Notes: generated by a model from the letters alone, not told the origin. 64,000 bases of DNA from Mesostigma viride (GCA_009746045.1 RPFO01000065.1:5972124-6036123); one strand, 5' to 3'; shown: positions 9,900-22,190, numbered from the stretch's first letter. Translations and numbers: made by a program.

Positions 9900-12800
9900 T
9901 TCAAATCGATGACCATTGAAGCCTAATTTGACTAAAAATGAGATTGCTGAAGGGCACTAACATTGTAAGGGTGACCAAGTGAGACCCTAGCACTACTATT
10001 ATGAAGATACCAAAGACCAAGAAACCACGAAATTGGATATTATGAGCAACATGTTGAAAGAAGCAAAGCTCATAACTGCGTGTGCTACAAACTCCCTTGC
10101 TGCCCCCATGAGGAATTATTAGCCCCCCTCCGCCTGTCCCATGATAAGGAATACATAACTAACTGACTGACAAGGAATACGCAACACAATCACAATGATT
10201 AGAAAGGAGCTATGGCGTTTCAGAGAAAAAATGATTTTCTTACAAAACCTTAAGCGTGCTGCTCTCAGTCAGTGTTCCAACAAAAAGTTCTGGTTCAAGA
10301 TAACTTGTCCAGTGGTGTGACTCTTTGGAGGTTTTATCCCAAAGGACGAGCCTCAAAGTTGATCACACATGTCTCCTAGAGCCCAATGACTGAACTCCTA
10401 ATAAAAATAGGCACAAGGATTTTTCTCATATATATTAGACAGTGTCATTTTTACAATTTGCTAACAAGGTTAAAAGCGCTGATTGTCAACAAAAAGGAGC
10501 TGATGGAAAGTGCAGCAGAGATGGGGTCAATGGGGGAAAACCGGAGAAAGTCGCGGCAGACGGGATGTAAATAGCAGAAAGACAGTTTACGGCTTTCAAC
10601 AACAAAGAAGCCTTATGAAAAAATGCAACGCATGTGTGTTTAAATGTAGGCGGAGCATGATTGCAAAAATGCCAAGTAATTGGAGTTAGAAACAGGAAGA
10701 ACTGGATGCATTCTAGCAATGCCACATACAGCACGTCGATAACAAAGTACAGACTCCAGGTATGCGATGGTACCCACTACTCACCACAAGTCTCGACCAG
10801 GAGCTAGCCTGCCATTCGCGGGTAGGCCGCAGGTGAGGCCAGCCCAACGGTATCAGTCACCCGCAGGTACACGCGCAATTGAAGAGGAAAACGGCAATTC
10901 GAAGGCACACATAAGATGCCGAGCGCAGAAAGCACCATGGTATTGAAAGCCTTCAGAGAATACATATTCAAAGCTCTCAAAGACATGGCCAGCTTTACCC
11001 GGCCGCCATGAAATGGCCTCATACACATGAGCACGGCATGCTAACCGCTGTAAAAGAAGCTGGCAGAATTTTGCTAACCTTAGCGGCTAAGGAGCTTGGC
11101 GGCAGGTTCCGGAGATCTTGCTTGCGCTGTGTTTCAGCGTAAAGAACGGCTTGATTCAGAACTGGATATGATGTGTCTCAGTCCCTCATTGCTACCTCCA
11201 TGCTTAATTAAACTCGACATACATCCTAAGTGCACCTACATCATGATCCAAACTGCTACGCCGCAATTGCTAGAGAAATCACGTCGTTTCGTGGACCTGC
11301 AGCCCCGTTTGTTATTGCACACTCTGTGGTTACATAAAACTAGGTGGCCCCTTCGCTCGAGCGTACCCTCAGCCCCTCACTGCCTTAGCCATTGCGTGCA
11401 CCTAGTCGTTTGCCATCGGTTTCGGCGTAATATTTGAATTTTGCGCAAGGATCCTGACGGGTTGATTCCAGACTTGCGCATGTTGCGAAAGATTTTTGTC
11501 CATTCATTCCAGACTCCCAAGCTAGGGGCTGCTGTGGACTGTAGTCTGAACGGTACGGCTAACAGTTACGATTCCAGGCCAGCGGTCCCAACCAAGCGAT
11601 ACTAGAGAGTCATGTCAGTCGTCTTTTTACTAGTTTCGTCAGTCAGTTATTCCTAATGTATGGCAAAATGCAAACTTCTACTTGGGGCGAGATGTAGTAG
11701 CGGAGAAATCGGAAGGGGACGTGGGCAGGGGGGGGGGCGGGAAGTACGACTGATGCCATCTACCGTACGTTATTATCGTCACAAAGCGAGTGACTGACGA
11801 TAGTAAAGGCCTAAAGGGCCTCTAATGACGACAGTAATGACGATAGTATTGGGCACTAATGATTGATGACAGGAAGAGCGACGACACCAGACTTTGCGAC
11901 GTTGATGGGACTTGGCGAATTGCGAGCCCTAATTCCAGTGGTTGCGCGGGTGTTACGGTTGAAGTTGAAGTTAAGACGACGCGAAAAAAAAAAGACCTTA
12001 GAGTTGCACATCTATCCACGCTGCACAGGTGGGAAAGGTGGAAGGGAGCTGCGATCGGCTCGCAGCCAAGGCGGGATTATGTGCCTTTTGATTTCCAGCA
12101 ATGTCGCTTCTGTATGAACGCACGTGGTGGTTGGAATAGGAGCATAGGCTCACTGATGACCGTCGTGATTTATGTAGCCATTAGGGCGTCGTCTCAAATG
12201 AATTCAGGAGCGAGCTCGGACAAGGCTACAAGCAGCCATCGGGGGAGAAACATAGGCATGGTCTAGAATAAAGCTTTAATCGATCTGTTCGCTCAGTGGT
12301 ACGCACAGCACATTCGGACATCCAGAAGCTGCCCACTCTTTACCAGTTGAGGTGAGCAAGGAATTCCTCGCCTGAAATACTAATAAGTTTGCATCGACTT
12401 TAACATGCATGCCGTACGCACGTGGCATTCTCACGTATCGCCCTAGGGCCAAGGCTGCTGTGGGCCGCTCGGTTTCATGCCAAGTTAGCCGTGCTTGCCA
12501 TGAATGCTGCAGCAGTTTCACTATCTCATTCGTACAAGGTCAATAGACTATGCAAACGACATCTGATTTAGTTTTCATGAAGGGCATAACCTTGTTCAGA
12601 TTGAGAGTTGCATGACATGGGCTGCTCTTGCGCCACTTTCCTTGTCTTAACCAACTGATTCTCTGTTTATGCTTTCGGTCGTTATACATTCGTATGTGTG
12701 CATCTGTGTTGCCATTGTGGTGTCAATTTTGCGCGTGTACTTGTGATGCCTAATACCGTTGGGCTTGCACGCGGCCCCATCGCATGTGGCAGCGACAAGC

Positions 12801-13707
12801 TCTTGGTCGCCTGTCCAGCGCGGCGAATTCTTGATGGTGAGCAACGGTGATCATTCTTTATGTAGTGCTCATTCCTCAAATTATCAACGTGCTGTGCGCG
12901 TCAGCCACCATTGGCCTTGTTCTTCCAGCTTCCGTGCATGATTTTTTTGTAGCCCGCTGGTGATGCTCTCAGCTACAAATAGTTGGCATTATTCGTACCA
13001 ATTCCTTCGCTGTCGGTAGAACCTTCTTTGCAATCCAGTAGCCTCGGCTGACATTCCTGGCATTGCTGGACTATGTCTCGCTTCCTTGCATGGGTAGCAT
13101 CTTTGCATATTTATCCTTTTTGCTCAGATCACAGCTTTTTGTCATTCCCTCCCCCCCACACCCCACCCTGAACGACTCCTGCTAGTGTCAATTGCAGACG
13201 TAGAGCCTTCAGCCTCGTTAGAGTTCATCCTACCTGTAACGGGGCATATTGTTGGTTGATTGGCCTTGCTTTTTCTTGGCACTAATCACGCGTTTCTTTC
13301 TTATTGCCGTATTAACCATACAGAGATTGCAATGAAGTAGATTGTGAGGCCTCTTGGGATGTTAGGGAACCTTTGCGACTCCAGGATTCCTGGGTGTGCA
13401 GTTCCCTACAACTTGTGAGGCATGTAGATACAATTTAGGTGAACATCCATGGCCAATTTTTTTCTCGAGCACCCCTGTCTCTCTCTTGGCCCAGTATCTC
13501 ACCTTCTTTGTCCTAAAACTAGGCCGGTACTCATAGATAGCCACGCAACTGCTGCGATCTCCCCCGCATCCTTACATACAAGTGAACTGAAGTCATGCAA
13601 AGTTGACAGTTGTTGGCGCGTCCAGCGCGTGGCTTCATCTCACTAACAAATTTTTGTGTGTACCGATGCGTGCTTTGCCGGATGATGTATTTTTGTCTTG
13701 CATGCAG
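9900..13707. other. CACTA-1 interior, no recognisable gene
   Basis: Only short ORFs without recognisable domains. It may contain introns and exons of a degenerate transposon gene ending in the exon at 13708-13944, but I could not chain exons with confidence. Confidence 0.4.
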
Positions 13708-13944
13708 GCAATATACCTAACACAGTCGGGCTGGGCACATCCGTCAGTCCAACACGGCGAGAGGCCACATGCGGATGCAGATTTTGTAGGCTCTGAGCCT
13801 TGGTCACATTGCCGTAGCACTCGACAGTGTCCTGTGATTGTTTCTAGAGAGTCATCCAGATATTTCAGCAATGGTGGCTGGGACAGCCCTCGTAATGGTT
13901 TCAGTGATGATGAGGATGATGACTTTGATGACGAGGACTGTTGA
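13708..13944 (+). CDS. Possible last exon of a CACTA-1 gene with acidic C-terminus
   Basis: An open frame follows a plausible splice acceptor (TTTTGTCTTGCATGCAG ending at 13707) and ends with a strongly acidic tail (DDEDDDFDDED plus Cys) before TGA at 13942. The transposase-tail ORF of CACTA-2 likewise ends in an acidic Ser/Glu/Asp tract near one end of its element, so this may be the corresponding last exon. No upstream exon was identified, and the reading is tentative. Confidence 0.3.
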   Translation, partial: AIYLTQSGWAHPSVQHGERPHADADFVGSEPWSHCRSTRQCPVIVSRESSRYFSNGGWDSPRNGFSDDEDDDFDDEDC

Positions 13945-14649
13945 GCCCCGTTGTGCTTGTCGGTCAACAGATTTTATATTGCATTTGTGAGATGATTGTG
14001 GGTGTCCATTTTGCACACCACCCACAGCCATGCTTGAGTGCACCGTTCCTTGTGTGTGTATCAATACAGTTGGTGTTCGTATTTGATCAGTTGTGCCATT
14101 TCATCGGGTTGTTGCATGCCATCTGAACATGTTCACTCCCCGTTGCCATTTTATCATACCAGTGTTGTGAGCTCAGAGCAATGGATGCATGATGCAGTGT
14201 TGTGATTTAGTGTAGATATTGACGATGCCACCTTTGATCAGCATGATGGATGCTTGGCCAGCGATGGGTCGGAGGTTGACACTTGATGACCGTGATGACG
14301 ATTGCCCTGAATGTTCAATATTGGTGTTTTTCTTAACATCCCAGTCGATATTTTTGCAATAAACCATGTCTCCCACGGCACATGACATTGTGGTGCATTT
14401 TATCATGCACCTAAGGGTGTTTCCAGCTTGTTTTGTCAGTTCCTTTCAGTACCCCCCTCTGGTTTTTCAAGTTGTCACCTGCGCTTAAGAACTTTCTCAG
14501 TGGCGAGTTCTTGGTGTCATCCTTTGAAAGCTTGCCCCGTACCGCTGCACGTGTTGTCTCTCCTGGCATTGCCACCTTGCCGTGTCCCACCTTGGCCTTT
14601 TCCTTCTCCATCTCTGCTGCGGCATGCACGCACTTCCTTGCTGCGGATG

Positions 14650-14962
14650 TGCATTATGCGTGCTTTGTGATATATCACTTCCCCTGAGTGGTTGTGATTT
14701 ATCACCTTATCACATTTTGTTTTTCTGTGGGTTTGTGACATTTTGTGACACTTTGACATTTTGTGATAATGACGTTATCACAAAATATGCTGGTTTTATC
14801 ACGTTTGTCACGTTTTGTCACAATCATGACATGTCTCGATCACAATTTGTCACAGTTTTATCACATTTTGTCACATTTTGTCACGTTTTATCATTTTTTT
14901 ATCACAAAATGTCACAAAAGTGACATTTTGTGATAAAAAAATATCACAAAATGTCACAAACC
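14650..14962. repeat. Right subterminal repeat array of CACTA-1
   Basis: Dense copies of TGTGACA/TTTTGTCACA-type units in both orientations, ending 36 bases of inverted match with the left end. It pairs with the array at 7441-7990. Confidence 0.75.
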
Positions 14963-14973
14963 CCTTCCTAGTG

Positions 14974-15480
14974 GAGGCGCAGAAGCGCATGGCGACATTC
15001 ACAGCCGACAAGCTCCGTCGGCAGGCGCGGAGGGCCGCGGCAGAGGCGAAGAAGGAGCGCGAGCAGGCGGAGCGATAGAGGCAGGTTGCGCTGGCGGAGC
15101 GCATCAAGCTCAAGATGTCGATCACCCAGGTGCGCCGGGACCGGATGGTCCGCGAACTCAGGGTATGGAAAAAGGCGCAGGCGATGAAGCTGCAGCGTAT
15201 GGCTGAGATGGAGGCGCCTGGCAGGCAGGAGGCGCAGGAGCGTTACAGACGCTCGCTGGCACGGTGGGAAGCCAATGTGGGCAGGATGGAGGAGCGCATC
15301 CTGAAGCAGCGACGTCGCATGATCAAGCATGCACGTAAGACGGCAGTGAGGGGACCGCTTGGTGAAGCGGTAAGAGCCGAATTCGGCCTTGGGCCGGATG
15401 AGGATGTTTCTGCAAGCCAAATGTTTTATTATTTGTCGCATGCAGCCCAAGACGACCATCACCAACCGGGATGGCACTGC
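14974..15480 (+). pseudogene. ORF1 of element B, 3' part
   Basis: Continues the frame of 6667-7430 after CACTA-1. The segment is very Arg/Glu/Lys-rich (RRQARRAAAEAKKEREQ and similar), with a probable coiled coil. An in-frame TAG lies at 15076-15078, and the same frame then runs to about 15430. There a frame change leads into sequence with the PG-rich character of the gag N-terminus. A SITQ motif near 15115 is shared with ORF1 of Z. The stop and frame change make it a pseudogene. Confidence 0.55.
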
Positions 15481-15820
15481 TGCACGCACGCGTGTTTACA
15501 GACAGCCTGGGGAAGCTGGACCGTCTAACCTGTCCAACAGGGAGGACCTCATTGATCAGCTTCAGCTGGCGCAAGCCATGCTGGAAGCAGATAACCCGCT
15601 GTCTCCAGGCGAGCAGGCGACGTACGTTGGCCGACACGGTGGCCAGGCTGGTGGCATCGCTGAAGCCGGCCAAGCGGAGGGCCCAGGCAGAGGCATGCGC
15701 GCCACAGCCAAAGCGCAGGCGGGACGAGGGGGAAGATGGCGGAGAGAGGGGGGGCAACCAGGGCGGGGTAGGACACGGCACCCAGGAGTCTGCACCAACA
15801 CGTCACGCGGGCGGGGAGCG

Positions 15821-15852
<32 letters not shown>

Positions 15853-16800
15853 CACCTGCAGGAACGACCACAACCTCCAACATGGCCTTGTGTAGGCCCA
15901 GGTTTGATCCAAAAAAGAAAGAGGACAAGCTAGTGTTCCCGGGTTTGCCAGAGGGCCACACCCAGGACGAAGCTAGGGAGTGGTTGTTTAAGTTGTCACA
16001 TGCGTATGCTATAGTGATAATGTGCGTGACTGGTTTGCATCCTTGCGTGCATCCACACCCATCCATCAATCTGCCAAGCCTATCCAGCAGTTGGTACAAT
16101 TGTACCAAAAGCGTGCCAGCAGCGGGGTAGATGTGGCAGAAAATGTGTTGTGGGCGCAGTTCATGGTAGACCTTAGGGCACTCGTCACCACGGGGGAGCA
16201 CTTAGAAGTACTTAAGGGCTTCCAGTGGATAGAGGCGTATAAGGTCAACAAGCGTGACTATGTGAGTGACAACAAAAAGTATGTCATGTACATAGAGGGG
16301 GATGAGGAGCTGAAGAAGCTCAATGCCAAGTACCTAGTACACCTATGGCTACAAAAGGCAGAACTGGATCGACCCTACCACCCTGTCAGTCATACTGGCA
16401 GGTCTGAAGGATAAGTGGGAGGACTTCAGGAAGGCAATGGCCTATGTGCAGCAATGCCTAGAGCCATTTGCTGCTGCAGCCAAGGATGTAAAGGTGAAGC
16501 AGGTAAAGGGGGAGGAAGCCTCAGGTACGGGGCTCTCCAAGAAGCAGATGCAGTCGCTGGTGGCCCAGGTAAAGGCGGTAATGGGGGGGATAAAAACAAA
16601 AACAATAAAAGTGGGGGAGGTGGAAACAAGGGGGGGGGGAAGAATAATAACAATAAAAACAGAAAACAAAGTGGGGGAGCTAGCAAGCCAGGGGGTGCTA
16701 AGCCAGCAGGGGGGGACAAGAGGTTGCCTCATGACCCCACCAAACATTGCACTATAGGTGCCTTTGTAAGGGGCACCTAAAAGATGATTGCTGGAAGGGC
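15430..16800 (+). pseudogene. gag of element B with polyglutamine run and degenerate zinc knuckle
   Basis: The gag protein is spread over at least four frames. Recognisable pieces are: an Ala/Arg-rich helical N-terminus; a CAG/CAA repeat encoding about ten Gln at 15820-15850; GLPEGHT near 15945; AYKVNK near 16226, shared with element Z; a Gly/Asn/Lys-rich basic stretch at 16570-16720; and a CCHC-like knuckle at 16750-16795 (Cys-x-Cys-x2-His-x4-Cys in the reading seen, one residue irregular). It would package element RNA. Multiple frameshifts make it non-functional. Confidence 0.65.
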
Positions 16801-18153
16801 AAACCCGACTATGGTTCTGACGTTGATGTTTGTCCTGGATGCTGGAAAACACGTCACCCCATTGCAGCAGGAGCGCGCTGCACGGCTCCCAGGCACAACA
16901 AGAACACGCCAGGGCGCTACAACCGCGCGGGGGCGGCAGACCAGGGAGACTCCTGTAAGCTACCCTCACCATTTTTCACAAATGGTTTCCTGTTACCTTC
17001 TGTCTGCCAAGTGTTGCCTGAGTGTGATGATGTGGATTGGGAAGTGGCATATGACATGACACTGTCACACATGATGCGTGACCCCACCATAGCTTCCCTT
17101 AGTGCAGCAGCAGAAAAGGTAATCACGTATGGTGCTCTAGCAGAGCAACTGCACAAGGTTATGGGCCATGAGGCTGTGGCTGAAAGGCTAGCCAATAAAA
17201 TACAAGGCCATGATCTGGAACAGATGTGCAGGCACGTACGTAAGCACTGTGAGCAATGTCAGCTATATGCTCCTAAGCCCAGAAAATGGCATGTGGCCAC
17301 ACCACCACTGGCTAGAGGCAAACTGGTTGGGGATGTTATACACGTGGTGAAGGACACGGTATACTACCTAGTCATAAAGGATGCCTGGTCAAGGTTTGTG
17401 GTAGTGGAGCCCCTGCCTGGGATGGATAAAGAGCAGCTGCACAGAGCTTTACAGATAGCCTTGGCACGTTTTCACCCCATTGAAAAAGTAATGCTGGATC
17501 AGCAGTTTCTCTGCATCCAGGACAGGAATGACCTGCCCAAGATAGAAGTGTCTGGGGCTCAAGATCATGAACGTCAGGGGTTGGTAGAACGTACCATGAG
17601 AGCCATCAGGGATGTGATAAGAAAAATGCCATCCAGGTTGGCTGACTCTGGTAGCTATGCTGACAGGGCATCTTGGGCAGCAGGGGTGACTACCCAGCTA
17701 AACGCCAAACCAATAATGTCCTCACCTTTTGGGGAAATCACCCCAACTGGCCTTCAGTCAGGCAGCTATGCTTCAGAGGTACACACTCACTACAACACAC
17801 AAAGGCAGCACTTAGCCAAGTTGCTGGCAAAGAAAGACAAAAATAATGCCAGGCCTGTGTTTGAAGTGGGGGACCATGTGTTGTTTTTCAGAGAGGGTGA
17901 CAGAGGAAGAGCACACTCTGCCAGATGGCACGGTCCAGCTGTAGTCACTAAAATTCATGAAGAAGGGACTGCAGTCACTATACAACATGACAGAGAGCGT
18001 GTGGTCAGCAAGCATAGACTCAAGCTTTATTACCCACCACTGGCAGACGTGTCAGGGGTAGAATTCTTGGACATGGATTCAGAGCAGGAGTCTGGTGGAT
18101 TGATCTCACCCAATGAATTGGCTAGGGACGTCATTGATGCAAGCACTAGCTAG
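16747..18153 (+). CDS. Integrase of element B (468-codon frame)
   Basis: This is an open frame covering the whole integrase. The N-terminal HHCC zinc site is visible as HKVMGHE and CEQC. In the core, the acidic residues are Asp in GDVIHV, Asp in VMLDQQF and Glu in GLVERTM, with 29 residues between the second Asp and the Glu (35 is usual). The C-terminal part has VGDHVLFF and a WHGPAVVTKI segment, resembling an SH3-like DNA-binding domain. It lacks the GKxxRxPF-type tail of some Copia elements. The first codons derive from the gag zinc-knuckle region in another frame. It would insert element cDNA with a 5-base stagger, consistent with the CTGGT TSD. The PR-RT frame follows after two frame changes. 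Confidence 0.8.
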   Translation: MHYRCLCKGHLKDDCWKGKPDYGSDVDVCPGCWKTRHPIAAGARCTAPRHNKNTPGRYNRAGAADQGDSCKLPSPFFTNGFLLPSVCQVLPECDDVDWEVAYDMTLSHMMRDPTIASLSAAAEKVITYGALAEQLHKVMGHEAVAERLANKIQGHDLEQMCRHVRKHCEQCQLYAPKPRKWHVATPPLARGKLVGDVIHVVKDTVYYLVIKDAWSRFVVVEPLPGMDKEQLHRALQIALARFHPIEKVMLDQQFLCIQDRNDLPKIEVSGAQDHERQGLVERTMRAIRDVIRKMPSRLADSGSYADRASWAAGVTTQLNAKPIMSSPFGEITPTGLQSGSYASEVHTHYNTQRQHLAKLLAKKDKNNARPVFEVGDHVLFFREGDRGRAHSARWHGPAVVTKIHEEGTAVTIQHDRERVVSKHRLKLYYPPLADVSGVEFLDMDSEQESGGLISPNELARDVIDASTS

Positions 18154-18317
18154 TACCACAGTAGAAGCTCCTGTGTTCCTCAGTAGTGCAGCCCCACTAC
18201 AACCCAATAGTCCAGCTGGGCAGGAGGACGGTGCACAGGGTGAGCAGCAGGTAGCCCCTCCCTCACACCTGGAGGAGTCACAAGAAAGAGCAGATCCTGT
18301 CGCTCCCAGGAAGTCAT

Positions 18318-20323
18318 TTGCTGAGATTCTTAAGGCCTTGCACAAGGCACACAACAATAAAGCAGTTGTGGCAACAGGTACAGCACAGGTCAATGCTGTA
18401 CATAGGGGATGCAGGTCAAGATCCTAGTATTTTGGCTGTAGACACCCAAGCACAGGTGAGTATCATCAGTGCAGCAGCTGTATCTGGTCTGAAAATGAAG
18501 GCCTCACCATGGGCTAGAGTGTCAGATTTTTCAGGCAAAACCAAAATGCAGGTCAAAGGTCAGGTGAGCATTCAAATCTTGGGTATGCCCACTCCATTTC
18601 AGGTGGTTGAGGGTTACTCAGGGAATGCCCTGTTAGGGGAACCTTTTGTATCTTACCCTGGTGTTGTCATCTCAGCTGGGAGGTTGAGTGTGGCAGGGGT
18701 AGGACAGGTGCCTCTAGATCATTTTAAAATCCCTTTGAGCCAGATTAGCACTGGGTTGGATGCTGCCATCAATGCAGTTAAGCCCAAGTACCTCCCAGGT
18801 CAGGAACCGTGTGTGGAGGACCTCATACACTCTCAAAAGCTACACCCTTCAGCGTTTGGGCTTGGTAGATGGGATGTTGCATCCATGTCTCCCCTGTCCT
18901 ATGATGATATTGTACGGGACTGCCAGACGCAGATTGGGTTTCTTAAGTGGCTGGAGGCTTTTACCAAAGCCAGGGAGGAGTGGGTTGTTCCAGATGCACG
19001 TAGTCCCACACACACACCACCTGTGACTCCTCTTGATGCTATGCCAGCTGGAGCCAAGAAGCTAAGGTTAAAGTTTGTGTGCAAGCATAAACCTCAGGCT
19101 GATGGGGGACCACCCATTTTCCATGCTAGGCCATGTGTCACTGAGTTCAGGGGCTCTACAGAGCTGACAGAGGCTGAGCTTTATACTCCTGGTATTCAGC
19201 AAACGTCTCTCAAGGTGTTGCTTTCCTTGTTTTTGCATCAGCTTAATACAGGGAAGGATTATGTGTGTAAAGCCACAGATATCAAAAGAGCCTTTCTAAA
19301 GGGGGACCCTGCCATAGCACAGCAGGTCTGGAGAGGTCAGGTATACGTGGTGAATACTCCTAAGGTGTGGCACAGGGATATTGTTCAACCCTTGTTGAGG
19401 CCAAACCTGGGGGTTGAAGGGTTGCAGTCAGCTCCAAAAATTTTTAGGCTGTCTGCACAGGAGGTATTCATGAAGCTAGGGGCCACCTATGATGACATTG
19501 ACCCTTGCTTGTTTGTCATCCCACACCCTGATGGAATGATGATGTTTGTCTGGCATGGGGATGATCAGTTAATCTCAGGTCCTAGAGCTGCAGTGGATGC
19601 TTTCATAGCTCAGGTGTCTGCCAGTTTTGAGATTGGCAAGCAGCTAGAGCTGGGCAAGGAGCCAGTCAAGTTCTGTGGCATGATGCTTGAGTTGCTGCAG
19701 CAGCAGGGCAGCTGGGTTTGTTCCATGCAGGCCTCTGCTGAATACATTAAGTCTTGTCTGGATGTCCTGCCTGTTCACATCACCCCTGACATGTGCCCTA
19801 CCATTAGAGGCAAGCTTGGTTGGCTATGTGCTACATGTGCACCCCACCTGGCTTTTGTGAGCAGGGTAGATGATGAGGTACTACAGGAGGTAGGAGCACG
19901 GGCAATCAAGCAGTTGTTGCATGATGGTCCACCTTTGATGCTTCACTCACTGGACCTGTTTACTCCCATTCACATCACGTGCATGATGGATAGTTCAATG
20001 GAGTCCAGGGTAGTTACCAAGGTTCAAGCCAGAGAGGCTGGATTGTTTTTCCTGCATAACCAAGGTGGGAAGAAGTCACTAGTCTCCTGGTTCAGTAGAT
20101 TGCACAAGAGGAAAGCTGTGAGTAGCAATGTAGCTGAATGCAGGGCTGTGGTATCCTCTGTCTTGCATGCAAGGTATCTCAATCACTTGCTGGTCTGGCT
20201 TCAACACCAGGCTGGTAGCTCTGCAGGAGTGAAAGCACATTTGCTGACTGACTCTCAATCTATCATCTCTTTCCTTGCCAATCCTTTGGCTGTTCACTCG
20301 GACCTGGATTGGATTGTGCTAAA
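18318..20323 (+). pseudogene. PR-RT-RNase H polyprotein of element B, interrupted by element K
   Basis: One long frame. It opens with a retropepsin-like domain at about 18430-18720: AVDTQAQVSI at the catalytic position, RVSDFSGKT, and ALLGEPF as the ILG-type box. RT follows, with LRLKFVCKHK, ELYTPGIQQ, ATDIKRAFLKGD (first Asp) and VWHGDDQLIS (Asp pair). RNase H follows, with MMDSSMES, SSNVAECRA and LTDSQS. The frame is cut at 20323 by element K and resumes at 42041 with ECKYLESKA; the nine residues between LK and H then equal those in A, C and D. With K absent the only visible defects are upstream frame changes. PR follows INT, not gag. Confidence 0.85.
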
Positions 20324-20756
20324 ATCGTGGTTCTCTGAACATAGTTTCTTTATAGTGAGATGGAAGGGTAGCCGCTATAGCTAGGTTATTGGGTTCACGT
20401 GACATACCTTTTGAGGCCGGTGCGGCCTGATCCGGATCAGTCGTGGCCAAAGCTTTGGCCAGTTTTTCTTGGCCAGGTGGCAGGAGCTACGTTGAGATAT
20501 AAACCTGCCACTGTCTAGGTTTCTTGGCTCATGGCGTAGTGATTAACTAGATCTAGATTCTTTCTCTCACGCAATATGTGACCTAATAGCCCCGGCAGCC
20601 TTACGTAAGCTGCCGGCAATTAGAACGCCACATTGCGTCATTTGTTCAGACGCAACATTTGCGTGGCGAAAAAATGCCGTCCGGGCCAAGGCCGCATGAC
20701 ACGCAAAAAAGGACAAAAACAAACCCACCTAGCTAAGGTCGGCCTCTTTTCTTTTC
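20323..20756 (+). repeat. Repeat A1 of element K
   Basis: 434 bases starting AATCGTGGTTCTC and ending CTCTTTTCTTTTC, nearly identical to 41589-42025; the main difference is a 3-base indel near 20591. The near identity indicates recent insertion. Confidence 0.88.
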
Positions 20757-20847
20757 ACGAGCTAGGGCGGCGACAGCAGGCCAGGGGAAACGAACCTCTG
20801 GTTTGACGAACCTGTACTGTCGGAGCCATTTTTGGCCCTGAGCAGCA

Positions 20848-21315
20848 ATGCCGAAGGGGCGCAAAGCTACAGGAGGGCAGGCAGCGCGCGGGGAGGACGG
20901 GACGCCCACACCGCGGGCTGCTGCCGCCAGTCACGCGCCAGTCGCCTTCAGCGCCAAAAAGAAGCAGCTCGCCACTCTGCTCGCCAAGTGCATCAGCCCC
21001 GCAGAGGCGGTGGGGGCAGTCGAGCAGGTCTTCGGTGCCGAGGACTGGGTGACGGACGCCAGCTCGTGGAGCTCGAGCCAGCTGAAGTCTGTCGTGCAGT
21101 TGCTGGCCGATCACGTTGATGTTGGCGACGTGTTGGACGCACGTGACCCAAACGGAACGTTGGTGGCAAAACTGCTGGCCGTGGCAGATCTCGCGGCGGA
21201 CGAGGAGGAGGATCAGGCGCTACCACCAACGACACCTGCGCAGCGAAAAATGGCCAAGCCGAAAGGCGCGGCCAAGGTTTCGGCAGGTGGGGGGGCCCTG
21301 TCGGAAAGGAAATGA
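20848..21315 (+). CDS. Element K ORF1, putative gag-like protein
   Basis: 155 codons from ATG at 20848, about 90 bases after repeat A1. The protein has a basic Lys/Arg/Gly N-terminus, a helical region with KKKQLATLLAK, and a second helical region with VVQLLADH. An acidic patch EEEDQ and a basic tail follow. The stop TGA at 21313 overlaps the ATG of the next ORF (ATGA), a coupled arrangement. No zinc knuckle or known domain is visible. The gag-like assignment is by position only. Confidence 0.5.
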   Translation: MPKGRKATGGQAARGEDGTPTPRAAAASHAPVAFSAKKKQLATLLAKCISPAEAVGAVEQVFGAEDWVTDASSWSSSQLKSVVQLLADHVDVGDVLDARDPNGTLVAKLLAVADLAADEEEDQALPPTTPAQRKMAKPKGAAKVSAGGGALSERK

Positions 21316-22190
21316 GGGCGAGGTTGGCGACATTCGTTGGGGCACCTCCGGAAACCGAAAATCAGGACGACGAGGAGGACGAGGAGGGGGAGGTCGCAGC
21401 CGAGAAATTCATGCAAGGTTTGAAGGCAGCGCTGGGAGGAATGGAGGGGGCGGGGAGCCACTTCAAGGCCTCGAAAGGGGTGGCGCTACCAAGCCGAGCC
21501 AAGAGCGTGAAATATCGGGTTTCGGAGCGGGTGCTGCCGGGGGTGTTGGATCGAGGACGCCAGCGACAATGGGATGGGAATCCGGTCGTGGGTCATGACG
21601 GTAAAGCCTGGAAATTGGCGGAACATGGAGAACAGGAAAATTGTCATGAACATTGCATTGGCCATGGACACCCTTCTCAAGGAGCTGGGCTCAGCAGCCG
21701 GGGAGCTTGTGGGCATGGAGTACCTAATGAGGGTGGTGGCGGCCTTGCTGCAGGTGGAGGGGCAAGGAGGGGGGGGTGGAAGGTGGCCAGCCACCTCCTG
21801 CCATTGGGGGAGGAGGCTGCACTGTCAGCCACCCCGGCTGCATGTCAAGGCAGCTCTCCAAACTGCCATCCTCTTGGACAAGCTCAGCAAGGCTCAACAA
21901 GTAGGGAAATAGAATCCCAGCGGGACCGCTCCCTTTTCCCGCTGCCATACCCACTTAGGCCAGCGTACACCGCGTGGGGCAGGGTGAGATCGGCACGCCG
22001 GCGACAGCGTGCCACGCGCCGCCACCGCGAGTACACACTGCAATGCAAGGTAGTGCGTTGGCTTAATTGGCTGTGGGTCGAGGGGGGCAAGACCCTCCTC
22101 CTAACCCTAGAGGGGCGTGCTCTAAGGGGAGGGAGGAGGCCCTTGCGAGGGTCAAGAGGCACTGCACCTGGCACAGTCGCCGCGTAGGGG
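21312..22190 (+). pseudogene. Element K ORF2, 5' part (acidic region leading to RT)
   Basis: Open frame whose ATG overlaps the ORF1 stop. It contains a long Asp/Glu run (EDEEGE) and Gly/Glu-rich sequence, and its homologous reading is lost at several points downstream. The RT frame starts around 22067-22230 in a different phase, so a frameshift, or an intron, lies near 22100-22190. No catalytic motif lies in this part. Confidence 0.4.

Larger units (their letters stand above)
7431..14973. mobile_element. CACTA (EnSpm) transposon CACTA-1, TSD GA
   Basis: Begins CACTAGGAAGGGG and ends CCCCTTCCTAGTG, a 13-base perfect terminal inverted repeat. After two mismatches, 21 further matching bases continue into the subterminal arrays. 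The flanks are GA on both sides (7429-7430 and 14974-14975), a 2-base TSD. Removing the element and one TSD restores the ORF1 frame of element B. Subterminal arrays of a TGTGACA-type motif lie at both ends in inverted orientation, as usual for this superfamily. I see no transposase catalytic core, so it is probably non-autonomous. Confidence 0.88.

Noticed and set aside
15549-15912. Leu/Pro- or Ala-rich minus-strand ORFs over element B gag
   Set aside because: They are shadows of the polyglutamine and basic gag sequence on the plus strand.
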